Below, in pieces: positions 8,584 to 14,320 of a DNA stretch of 15,970 nucleotides. Every line of letters starts with the position of its first letter. Within the stretch, counting starts at the first letter, position 1. Source of the DNA: an uncultured Bacteroidales bacterium (GTDB lineage Bacteria > Bacteroidota > Bacteroidia > Bacteroidales > UBA4417); contig CALCJE010000221.1 in NCBI GenBank assembly GCA_937965665.1, positions 1 through 15,970 of the forward strand, in the 5' to 3' direction. The notes below the pieces were generated by a model. The model did not search any database, was not told where the DNA came from, and worked only from the letters and a program-made list of their open reading frames with translations. The translations under genes were made by a program, and so were the position numbers.

Positions 8584-8660
8584 GGATTTAGCTTAAAGAA
8601 TAATCGTGTAGGGGGACTTGGTCAATAAATGAATAAATAATTGACTTCTTGTGAAGAACT

Positions 8661-8920
8661 CACCCCCCTGCCCCCCTCTCTTTGAAATAAAGAGAGGGGG
8701 GACTGAGAAGATTGGGTTTGTAGATCGCCTGGCATAAAACTCACCCCCCGACCCTCTCTCACCTCATCCGCCCTGCGGGCACCTTCTCCTCAAGGAGAAG
8801 GGAGAAGGTATTTTTTTCTTATGAAAAAGTGAGGGGGGACTGAGAAGATTGGGTTTGTAGAGCGCCTGGAATAAAACTCACCCCCCGGCCCCCTCTCTTT
8901 GAAATAAAGAGAGGGGGTGG
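8661..8920. repeat. Nested GC-rich intergenic repeat block
   Basis: This accounts for most of the 408-bp gap at 8584-8991. Two near-identical hairpins lie at its ends: CCCCCCTCTCTTT with its complement around loop GAAAT (8671-8701, 13-bp stem) and CCCCCTCTCTTT with its complement around the same loop (8889-8917, 12-bp stem). A 57-bp direct repeat (8694-8750 and 8831-8887, two mismatches) links them. A different palindromic insert (CCGCCCTGCGGGC, then CTTCTCCT/AGGAGAAG) interrupts the middle. Such modules are typical of dispersed REP-like elements. No protein-coding frame is supported here. Confidence 0.85.
8781..8817 (+). terminator. Candidate intrinsic terminator within the repeat block
   Basis: ACCTTCTCC (8781-8789) pairs with GGAGAAGGT (8801-8809), followed after one A by seven Ts. 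An alternative inner stem CTTCTCCT/AGGAGAAG (8783-8800) competes with it. It lies downstream of the hydrolase gene on the same strand and is the only hairpin in the block with a T-tract. Confidence 0.45.
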
Positions 8921-8991
8921 TTGATGACAAGAGGAGCATTAGTTTAGAGGCAATTTGAAGAGGGAGCGTAAAATTTTAAAATAAATTAGCG

Positions 8992-9276
8992 ATGCAGAAA
9001 AACTGGAAATTTAAAACAGGCATCATATTGATCGCGCTATCGGCGGTATTTTTTGGGGCATTGCTGGGCGTGCCTTTCCTCGGGGCGGGGAACAGGCAAA
9101 AGATCACCATCAGCACGGTATTGATCGTGCTGGGCGAAATCAGCTTCTGGAGCGGCGGCATATTGCTCGGTAAAGAACTGTTCAGCAAATGCAAAGCGCT
9201 GATGAACCCGGTAAACTGGTTTAAGAAAAAATCAGCGCCCGGCAGTATGGATAACGACCTGGATAAAACCCTGTAA
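8992..9276 (+). CDS. Small two-TM 'transporter suffix'-like membrane protein
   Basis: A 94-residue protein with two predicted membrane helices: residues about 9-30 (GIILIALSAVFFGALLGVPF) and 39-60 (ISTVLIVLGEISFWSGGILL). A conserved-looking tail GKELFSKCKALMNPVNWFKKK follows. This arrangement (WKFK start, VLGE-x-xFW, LLGKELF, NPxNWFKK) matches my memory of the small protein annotated 'transporter suffix domain' in Bacteroidota, which also occurs fused behind MFS-type transporters. No role has been shown for it. The stop is followed two bases later by the start of the YdeI/OmdA gene, so both are almost certainly in one operon. The ATG at 8992 lies in AT-rich sequence downstream of the repeat block. 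Confidence 0.7.
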   Translation: MQKNWKFKTGIILIALSAVFFGALLGVPFLGAGNRQKITISTVLIVLGEISFWSGGILLGKELFSKCKALMNPVNWFKKKSAPGSMDNDLDKTL

Positions 9277-9278
9277 CC

Positions 9279-9878
9279 ATGGCTGCCGGACAGAAACAGA
9301 AAACACACAAGGACGACTTACCCGTAATGCCTTTTGCCACGCAGCAGCTGTGGGAGCAGTGGCTGGCAGAGCACCATGCCGGCGCTCATGGAATATGGAT
9401 ACAGTTTTACAAAAAGGGATCGGGCGTTGCCTCGGTAACCTACGCCGAAGCCCTCGACGTAGCCCTGTGCTATGGATGGATTGACGCACAACTTAAATCG
9501 ATCGACGCGCTTTCGTACAAACAGCATTTTACGCCCCGCCGCCCGCGCAGCATCTGGAGCAAGCGCAACAGGGAGCATATCGCCCGGCTTACTGCCGAGG
9601 GACGTATGAAACCCGCCGGTATGGCACAGGTAGAAGCCGCCAAAGCCGATGGTCGCTGGGAGGCGGCTTATGATTCGCCGGCCAACCTCAGTGTGCCCGA
9701 TGATTTTATGGCCGAACTGGCAAAATATCCCGGCGCGCTGGCATTTTATGAATCGCTGAGCCGGACAAATAAGTATGCTGTAACCTGGCGTATACAAACT
9801 GCCAAACGCCCCGAAACCAGGGAGAAACGCAAACAGGAAATACTGGAAATGCTTATAAAAGGGGAAAAGTTTTATTGA
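9279..9878 (+). CDS. YdeI/OmpD-associated (OmdA) family protein
   Basis: A 199-residue soluble protein of the YdeI/OmdA family, some of whose members are annotated as bacteriocin-protection proteins. Landmarks: a WEQWLAEHH segment near the start; GIWIQFYKKGSG; SVTYAEALDVALCYGWIDAQ at about 52-71; SYKQHFTPRRPRSIWSKRN at about 79-97; then a helical stretch and the C-terminal OmdA segment with PDDFMAELAKYPGALAFYES, followed by a helical ETREKRKQEILEMLIKGEKFY-type end. Length is normal for the family. The start lies two bases after the stop of the small membrane protein, indicating translational coupling. The biochemical activity is unknown; the 'bacteriocin protection' label comes from old genetic data on homologues and should not be read as a demonstrated function. 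Confidence 0.88.
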   Translation: MAAGQKQKTHKDDLPVMPFATQQLWEQWLAEHHAGAHGIWIQFYKKGSGVASVTYAEALDVALCYGWIDAQLKSIDALSYKQHFTPRRPRSIWSKRNREHIARLTAEGRMKPAGMAQVEAAKADGRWEAAYDSPANLSVPDDFMAELAKYPGALAFYESLSRTNKYAVTWRIQTAKRPETREKRKQEILEMLIKGEKFY

Positions 9879-9879
9879 T

Positions 9880-10278
9880 ATTTACTATAAAGCATTAATA
9901 TCTTACATTAAAGCATTGACCTCTTACATCAAAGCATTGACCTCTTACATCAAAGCATCGACCTCTTACATCAAAGCATCGACCTCTTACATCAAAGCAT
10001 CGACCTCTTACATCAAAGCATTGATCTCTTACATTAAAGCATCGACCTTTTACATTAAAGCATCGACCTTTTACATCAAAGCATCGACCTCTTACATTAA
10101 AGCATTGACCTCTTACATTAAAGCATTGACATCTTACATTAAAGCATTGACCTCTTACATTAAAGCATTGACCTCTTACTTTAAAGCATTGACCTCTTAC
10201 ATCAAAGCATTGACCTTTTACATCAAAGCATTGACCTTTTACATCATGCTTTTTACCTCATACATTAAAGCATTTGCA
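9880..10278. repeat. 21-bp minisatellite, 18 full copies plus one degenerate
   Basis: From 9901 to 10278 a 21-bp unit is repeated 18 times without interruption; a degenerate copy precedes it at 9880-9900. Units begin TCTTACAT or TTTTACAT, contain AAAGCAT and end mostly GACC. Variation is confined to a few positions (T/C at unit bases 2, 9 and 17). The last two copies are degenerate. Because 21 is a multiple of three, one frame on each strand stays open (S-Y-I-K-A-L-T forward, G-Q-C-F-N-V-R reverse). The forward frame has only a TTG start and no ribosome-binding site, so I treat this as a non-coding tandem repeat. Confidence 0.93.
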
Positions 10279-10778
10279 TCTGCTTGATCACTTATAACTA
10301 ATTACAGCTGTGTAATAAAAGATGTTTTTTTATACCTTTTCCCTGATGCGAAGACATCCAAAAAATCAAGGCTTTACAGGCTTTTAGTGTCTGTGCTGCG
10401 ACGAAATTTTTCTGTTTGTACAGTCTTCCGGAAGATAAAACCAGGTACGCTTGCAGCTGGACTATAAAAATTGACTTAAAATTTATTTACAACCTGATGT
10501 AAAATATTTTTAATGACCGGCAATCCGGGAAAATGGCAAAAAACCGTTCGCTCGACAAAACATACCATTGGTTTAAAAATTAATACCGTTCACTCAATAA
10601 AACGACCAGTTTACATTTGCGGATAGCACTTAAAATATTGTCAAATATTTTTATTTTTATATTGTTAGTAAGCTGTTTATAAGTATTTTACACGCCTGTT
10701 GCCATGTGATAAAAATGGCATTAATTTTCAACGATAATTAATCATTCTATACAGGTTTAACATAAAAAAATTACGATT
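10279..10778. other. 500-bp AT-rich intergenic region with paired direct repeats
   Basis: No gene is supported here. Visible items are a short inverted repeat ATTACA-GCTG-TGTAAT (10301-10316) and an 18-bp near-direct repeat (CCGTTCGCTCGACAAAAC at 10544-10561 and CCGTTCACTCAATAAAAC at 10586-10603, three mismatches, 42 bp apart). A weak promoter-like pair follows: TTG at 10662-10664 and TATTTTAC at 10684-10691, 19 bp apart. The paired repeats could be sites for a regulator of the downstream gene. Confidence 0.4.
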
Positions 10779-11699
10779 ATGACAGACAGACAAAGAGACA
10801 AACTGAACATGTATGTGCTGGTAAAAGATTTTTTACTGGCTTCCGCCACCATCACCAACCGATGGACTGTTTTTGCAGCCTTATTTGCAGGTTTAATGGA
10901 TATTATAACGCAGATATTTACCATTTCGGGGCAGCAAAATGATGATAATACCGGTATTACAAAATTGAAAAAACAGTTGCAGGAAAAACTTGCCGATAAA
11001 ATTGAGGAGATTTCGGTCAAGTGCAGGGCTTATGCTACGGTTAGCGAGGATGTGGCTTTCCTGAGCCTGATAAAGTTTACCCGCGCCGGTGTGCTCCGGA
11101 TGGCAGATGCCGACCTGGTAAAAACCGCCGAGACTTTTCATGCCAATGTATTGCCCAAGCTGGCGCTGGTAGCCGATTACGACCTGGAACAGGCCGAACT
11201 GGATGAACTGCTTACCTTAAAGGACGATTTCCTGGCGATATATACCCAGCCCAAAGGCAAAATTAAAGAAACCAAAATACTGACCAGTTCGCTGGGCAGC
11301 TTGTTTGCGAAGGCCGACAAGTTATTGCTCAAAGTTGATGCCCTGGTGCTTTCGGTACAGAAAAAGGAGCCTGCTTTTGTGGATGAGTATTTTAAAAAGC
11401 GCACCATCGCGAAGACAGCAAAACGCAAACTGGCCCTGCAATTTGCCGTAATTAACGATGCCACCGGCGAACCGCTGCCCAAGGCAAAGATTAATATTGC
11501 CGCCAAATCGGGCGCCGACCTTACCAAAGTGGTGAAACGCAGCGGCGCACAGGGCATGATTACCGCCAAAAATATGGCCGACGGCGAATACGAATACACC
11601 GTTGAATATAACGGCCTGCAGAAGGAAACCGGGACGTTTTTTGTAAATAACGGGGTGATGACCAGGGTTGAGGTACGGTTGAAAGTGAAAAGTGAATAA
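10779..11699 (+). CDS. Hypothetical protein, helical N-terminus plus carboxypeptidase-regulatory-like C-terminus
   Basis: I do not recognise a named family for the whole protein. Residues about 1-215 look all-helical (LKKQLQEKLADKIEEISVKC, then LARTAETF-like and DLEQAELDELLTLKDDFLA stretches) with no signal peptide. Residues about 217-306 are a beta-sandwich of the carboxypeptidase-regulatory/CnaB kind: LQFAVINDATGEPLPKAKIN, then GMITAKNMADGEYEYTVEY and a final GVMTRVEVRLKVK strand. In Bacteroidota such C-terminal domains usually sit on surface or structural proteins, but the lack of a leader argues for the cytoplasm. The gene is preceded by a long AT-rich region with paired repeats and followed by a dispersed palindrome. 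Its codon use is GC-richer than the cassette genes downstream, so it marks the left flank of the array. Confidence 0.8.
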   Translation: MTDRQRDKLNMYVLVKDFLLASATITNRWTVFAALFAGLMDIITQIFTISGQQNDDNTGITKLKKQLQEKLADKIEEISVKCRAYATVSEDVAFLSLIKFTRAGVLRMADADLVKTAETFHANVLPKLALVADYDLEQAELDELLTLKDDFLAIYTQPKGKIKETKILTSSLGSLFAKADKLLLKVDALVLSVQKKEPAFVDEYFKKRTIAKTAKRKLALQFAVINDATGEPLPKAKINIAAKSGADLTKVVKRSGAQGMITAKNMADGEYEYTVEYNGLQKETGTFFVNNGVMTRVEVRLKVKSE

Positions 11700-11701
11700 T
11701 G

Positions 11702-11721
11702 CCCTTCGACTTCGCTCAGGG
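11702..11721. repeat. Dispersed imperfect palindrome (CCCTTCG...CTCAGGG)
   Basis: CCCTTCGACTTCGCTCAGGG is an imperfect palindrome of a type found scattered between genes in many environmental bacterial genomes. A related copy, CCCTTTCGCTGCGCTCAGGG, lies at 14048-14067 inside the intron-like remnant of this window. Confidence 0.7.
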
Positions 11722-11748
11722 TGACAGTAAATAATAAGTGGAAGAAAG

Positions 11749-11785
11749 AATCCCTGCCTTCGCGAGGGGGCGGGGATTTGGTTTT
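11749..11785 (+). terminator. Candidate terminator hairpin downstream of the 10779-11699 gene
   Basis: AATCCCTGCC (11749-11758) pairs with GGCGGGGATT (11769-11778) with one G-T pair, around a 10-base loop, followed by TGGTTTT. GC content of the stem and the T-rich tail fit an intrinsic terminator about 50 bp after the upstream gene. It could equally be another dispersed repeat. Confidence 0.4.
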
Positions 11786-11862
11786 AAAAGTAAAAAGTGA
11801 AAGTCTTAATATTTAGACTGTAACAAGTAAAAAAAGGAACTTATAAATATTGAAAAAATATT

Positions 11863-11870
11863 TATATTTG
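11863..11870 (+). promoter_or_regulatory. -7 box reading into the cassette array
   Basis: TATATTTG matches TAnnTTTG exactly and points toward the first cassette gene, whose ATG is at 11963. It overlaps the right arm of a 10-bp AT hairpin (TATAAATATT / AATATTTATA, 11842-11866). No TTG lies at the expected -33 position. If active it would serve as the array's common promoter. Confidence 0.35.
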
Positions 11871-11938
11871 GTGAATAAAATTGTACATACACAGCTAAAA
11901 TTGAATATATTGTACAGTTTTACCGTATATATAAACTA

Positions 11939-12652
11939 GTTGGCGGCTATTAAAATTCGACCATGAGACTAACTGACAGACTAATTATTATCTTAATTTA
12001 TACACTTTGTTCGTGTAATGGACAATCTGATCGTTCATTCATTATAGATAACAATGGGGTAGGAAATCTTAAATTTTGTGAGAAAATTAGCAGTTCCATA
12101 AAGCCTTACAATAAAGTTGAGGAAATGAGATTCGAAGGAGATGAAGGGGAAACTTGGACTGGGAAGAAGTTAATTCTTGATAACGATGAGTGGATAATTG
12201 TTGAATCTAGTTGGCTTGATTCAACTTTAATATCAAGGATTTCAACAAACTCTAGAAAGTTCAAAACTATTAATGGATATAAAGTTGGAGATAAGATATC
12301 GAAGATTATAGCAAATAAAGACAGGATTAGCTTTTATGAAGATATGCAAGGATTTGAACTGATTTCTGACAAATTTCAATTCGGATTTATGATCGAGGAA
12401 GAATATTCTCAAAAGTTCTATGATCAAATTAGAGAAAATAATCCTGCTGATTTCCTTAAGTACATTGATTCAAATGCAAGTATAACCGAAATAATATTGA
12501 CAAGTGATTGCAAAAATTAACAGCCGCCAACAGCGCATATAGCTTATGGCGGACTTTTTAGCAGTTTTTGAAAGTTCGTTCTTTTAATTAACTTAGTACC
12601 TGTAACGAAGGAAACGTCTTCGAAGTCCGCCACTAAGCCATATGCGCGGACC
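11939..12652 (+). mobile_element. Gene cassette 1 (lipoprotein) of an integron-like array
   Basis: The unit starts at GTTGGCGGC (11939-11947; crossover after the G) and runs to just before the GTTAGCGGC at 12653. Its terminal core GCCGCCAAC (12523-12531) is the exact reverse complement of its own start, not of the next unit's start. This is the signature of a cassette that circularised and inserted at G/TT. It carries one forward gene that fills the unit with little spare sequence. The left side shows no second recognisable attC half. Confidence 0.65.
11963..12520 (+). CDS. Hypothetical lipoprotein (cassette 1)
   Basis: A 185-residue protein I do not recognise. The N-terminus MRLTDRLIIILIYTL followed by Leu-Cys-Ser-Cys gives a lipobox with the acylated cysteine at 18, so it is probably anchored in a membrane facing the periplasm or outside. 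The mature part is mixed alpha/beta, charged, with a short repeated look (DKISKIIANKDRISFYEDMQ) and a C-terminal DCKN. There is no enzymatic motif. The gene starts 16 bp after the cassette boundary core and stops two bases before the attC-like core, the tight packing expected of a cassette. Its AT-rich codon use differs from the 10779-11699 gene upstream. Confidence 0.75.
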   Translation: MRLTDRLIIILIYTLCSCNGQSDRSFIIDNNGVGNLKFCEKISSSIKPYNKVEEMRFEGDEGETWTGKKLILDNDEWIIVESSWLDSTLISRISTNSRKFKTINGYKVGDKISKIIANKDRISFYEDMQGFELISDKFQFGFMIEEEYSQKFYDQIRENNPADFLKYIDSNASITEIILTSDCKN

Positions 12653-12661
12653 GTTAGCGGC
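12521..12661 (+). other. attC-like recombination site 1
   Basis: Starts CAGCCGCCAACAGC and ends GCGGACCGTTAGCGGC. The two ends fold together: GCCGC(C)AAC with GTT(A)GCGGC; GCGCATAT with ATATGCGC; GCTTA with TAAGC; then TGGCGGACTT with AAGTCCGCCA. A single unpaired base lies on the right arm (C before TAAGC's partner strand) and an unpaired GGACC-type spacer next to R'. Paired R and L boxes with extrahelical bases and a spacer are the architecture of attC sites recognised by integron integrases as a folded bottom strand. The core is G/TTAGCGG, which keeps the invariant GTT/AAC but deviates from canonical GTTRRRY in its last two bases. Length (about 140 bp) is at the long end of known attC sites. 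Confidence 0.68.
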
Positions 12662-12703
12662 AACCCTTTGGCGACAGTGCTATCATCAAACTGACAAGCA
12701 ATT

Positions 12704-13945
12704 ATGGAAACAGTAACTGAAATATTGATTGACTTCTCTGGGAGTATGAAGGACAAACTTCCTTTGACAAAACAGGTTTTGTTGACAGATGTTATTCCCA
12801 ACCTTGACTATGCCTCAAGAATTGGAATAAAAACATTTGCAGGTAACAACAATCAACCACCGACCAAACAGGTTCTTAATCTCAACCTTACAAACAAGGA
12901 GGAAATAATTCGGGCAATAAACTCACTTGGAACTCCCGCAGGTGGCACACCAATAACAGCGGCAATAAGAGCTTCTGTTACAACCCTAAAAGAATACGCT
13001 GCAAACGACAAGAAAATAATTTTAGTAACTGATGGTGAAGAAGATAAAGGAGGCGATTATGTAGCCGAAGCAAAAAAAGCCAGTGCTGAAGGGGTAAACT
13101 GCCAAGTGCATATTATTGGAATTGGTTTGAACGAAACAGCAAAAGCACAAGCACAGGAAATTTCCAAAATCACAAATGGTTCTTTCAGTTTCATTCCTTA
13201 CACAACTGGAGCTTCATACAATTCCGCAACCATCAAAACTAATCTTACTCCTTTCATCAATGCTGTTAAAGTAACACCGACAGTTATTTCAAGTTCTGTG
13301 ACAACACCCGTTTCAAAACCTATTGTTCAACCCGAGGTAAAGCCGCAACCAGTAAAAGTTGAAGAACCTAAAGTTGAAATTGAAAAGCCGATTGAGAAAG
13401 AGCAAACAAATGCAGATAATAGTGAAGCCCTCAAACTCATCATTGAAGAAATCAAGAGTATCAAAGACCAACTAAAAGAATTGAGGACGGAGAAAAATGC
13501 AATTCCTGAAATTGTTGAAGATGCCGAACTCAACGAAAAAATTAGAAAAGCATCAGAAGAATATCTCTTTGAAATTTTAAAGAAAAAATATCCTGACAGA
13601 GTGAAGTGGTTAAATGAAAAAGGAGAGAGTAATTTAGACCACGACTTTGAAATTCTTGACCTGGATAGCGGAACTATTGAATACTACATTGAGTGTAAAG
13701 GAACAGTCAAGAACAAACCGACATTTTACTTAACCAAGAACGAGTGGCGTTTATTTCTCAATCACACGAAGAATTATCAAATTTACTTTGTAAAAAATTC
13801 TTTTGGAAATCCAAGTCATACCTTCATTGACAACTTGCTTGACTGGTTGCTGAAAGGCAAACTTGTTCCCTATTTGAAAGAAAGAGATGTAATAAAAGAG
13901 GAACGAGTTTTTCTGACACTCAACGAAACAACATTTGATAACTAA
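12704..13945 (+). CDS. vWA domain protein with C-terminal DUF3883-like (PD-(D/E)XK-like) domain (cassette 2)
   Basis: A 413-residue three-part protein. Residues 1-190 are a von Willebrand factor A domain with a complete MIDAS: D10-x-S12-x-S14 in LIDFSGSM, Thr82 in GGTP and Asp110 in LVTDGEED. Residues about 190-235 are a Pro/Lys/Glu-rich linker, and 238-265 a predicted coiled coil (EALKLIIEEIKSIKDQLKEL). Residues about 280-395 resemble DUF3883, a nuclease-fold domain common in restriction and defence proteins: HDFEILDLD, then YYIECKGT with the E-x-K pair at Glu330 and Lys332, then a FYLTKNEWRLF segment and YQIYFV. No signal peptide, so cytoplasmic. The vWA part may bind a metal-dependent partner and the C-terminus may cut or bind nucleic acid; both are inference. 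The gene is alone in its cassette. Confidence 0.8.
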   Translation: METVTEILIDFSGSMKDKLPLTKQVLLTDVIPNLDYASRIGIKTFAGNNNQPPTKQVLNLNLTNKEEIIRAINSLGTPAGGTPITAAIRASVTTLKEYAANDKKIILVTDGEEDKGGDYVAEAKKASAEGVNCQVHIIGIGLNETAKAQAQEISKITNGSFSFIPYTTGASYNSATIKTNLTPFINAVKVTPTVISSSVTTPVSKPIVQPEVKPQPVKVEEPKVEIEKPIEKEQTNADNSEALKLIIEEIKSIKDQLKELRTEKNAIPEIVEDAELNEKIRKASEEYLFEILKKKYPDRVKWLNEKGESNLDHDFEILDLDSGTIEYYIECKGTVKNKPTFYLTKNEWRLFLNHTKNYQIYFVKNSFGNPSHTFIDNLLDWLLKGKLVPYLKERDVIKEERVFLTLNETTFDN

Positions 13946-13988
13946 ATTGAGATGACACAACTTCGGACAGACAGTAGGGCAGCCGCTA

Positions 13989-14150
13989 ATCGAGTAGGCT
14001 GCCCCACCGGTGATTAGCCAGTGGGGAGAACCTCTCACACCACTGTACCCTTTCGCTGCGCTCAGGGCAGGCCAGGCGGTTCTCGTATACAGCCCTGCCC
14101 GACTGTCAGGCGGAGGTTCGTTAAGATGTGGGGCAATATGCAGGGCACAC
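13989..14150 (-). mobile_element. Collapsed group II intron-like element inserted in attC site 2
   Basis: Read on the minus strand, this 162-bp element starts GTGTGCCCTGCA, fitting the group II 5' end GTGYG. It ends CCTACTCGAT, with an AY terminus and a possible branch-point A seven bases from the end. Before the end lie a self-complementary GAGAACC...GGTTCTC segment (domain V-like) and the hairpin CCCCAC...GTGGGG (domain VI-like). Between the GAGAACC and GGTTCTC arms sits a copy of a dispersed palindrome (14048-14067), so domain V is broken. There is no reverse-transcriptase ORF; full introns are usually over 600 bp without one and about 2 kb with one. It is much GC-richer than its surroundings. 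Precise removal restores the attC core. The intron class is not assigned. Confidence 0.58.
14048..14067. repeat. Dispersed imperfect palindrome inside the intron-like remnant
   Basis: CCCTTTCGCTGCGCTCAGGG is a sibling of the element at 11702-11721. It separates the two arms GAGAACC and GGTTCTC of the intron-like element. Confidence 0.65.
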
Positions 14151-14320
14151 ACAGCACTTATGCATAATAGCCTATGAAAGAGCAACTTGAAACAGTGTCC
14201 CCCGCAGAAACATTGTACCTTTGGACAGTGACGAAGCCCGCAAACGGCTACTGGGCATAGCTGCGGACCGTTAGTGGCTAGCATAGAAATACCAATTAAC
14301 AAACATAATGAATTAAAAAG

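Larger units (their letters stand above)
12653..14269 (+). mobile_element. Gene cassette 2 (vWA/DUF3883 fusion), its attC interrupted by an intron-like remnant
   Basis: The unit starts GTTAGCGGC (12653-12661). Its terminal core is split: GCCGCTA ends at 13988 and ACAGC resumes at 14151. Joined they read GCCGCTAACAGC, the exact complement of the unit's own start and the same AACAGC seen in the other two sites. The remaining arm continues to GCGGACC at 14263-14269, just before the next unit's GTTAGTGGC. Confidence 0.62.
13979..14278 (+). other. attC-like recombination site 2, split by an insertion
   Basis: Left core CAGCCGCTA (13980-13988) and, after the insertion, ACAGCACTTATGCATAATAGCC (from 14151) mirror the right arm: TTATGC with GCATAG, TAGCC with GGCTA, and CAGTGTCC (14193-14200) with GGACAGTG (14223-14230, one mismatch). 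The site ends GCGGACCGTTAGTGGC, sharing GCGGACCGTTAG with site 1. Without the insertion it would be about 138 bp, nearly the length of site 1. Confidence 0.6.

Noticed and set aside
8671..8701. GAAAT-loop hairpin as intrinsic terminator
   Set aside because: The stem is strong but no T-tract follows on either strand, and a second copy lies at 8889-8917, so it is better explained as a dispersed repeat.
9880..10278. CRISPR array
   Set aside because: The 21-bp units are directly contiguous with no unique spacers between them.
9916..10287. 123-residue ORF of S-Y-I-K-A-L-T heptads
   Set aside because: It starts at TTG inside a repeat unit, has no ribosome-binding site, and is open only because the 21-bp unit contains no stop in that phase; a reverse-strand frame is open for the same reason.
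12544..12801. Minus-strand ORF across attC-like site 1
   Set aside because: It runs through the hairpin and into the start of the vWA gene on the other strand; no protein-like features.
13978..14005. GGGCAGCC...GGCTGCCC hairpin as a stand-alone terminator after the vWA gene
   Set aside because: It spans the junction between the attC core and the intron-like element and has no T-tract; the split-site interpretation explains more of the sequence.
13751..14302. 183-residue minus-strand ORF
   Set aside because: It overlaps the end of the vWA gene, the split attC-like site and the intron-like element; composition is Cys/His-rich and unlike a real protein.
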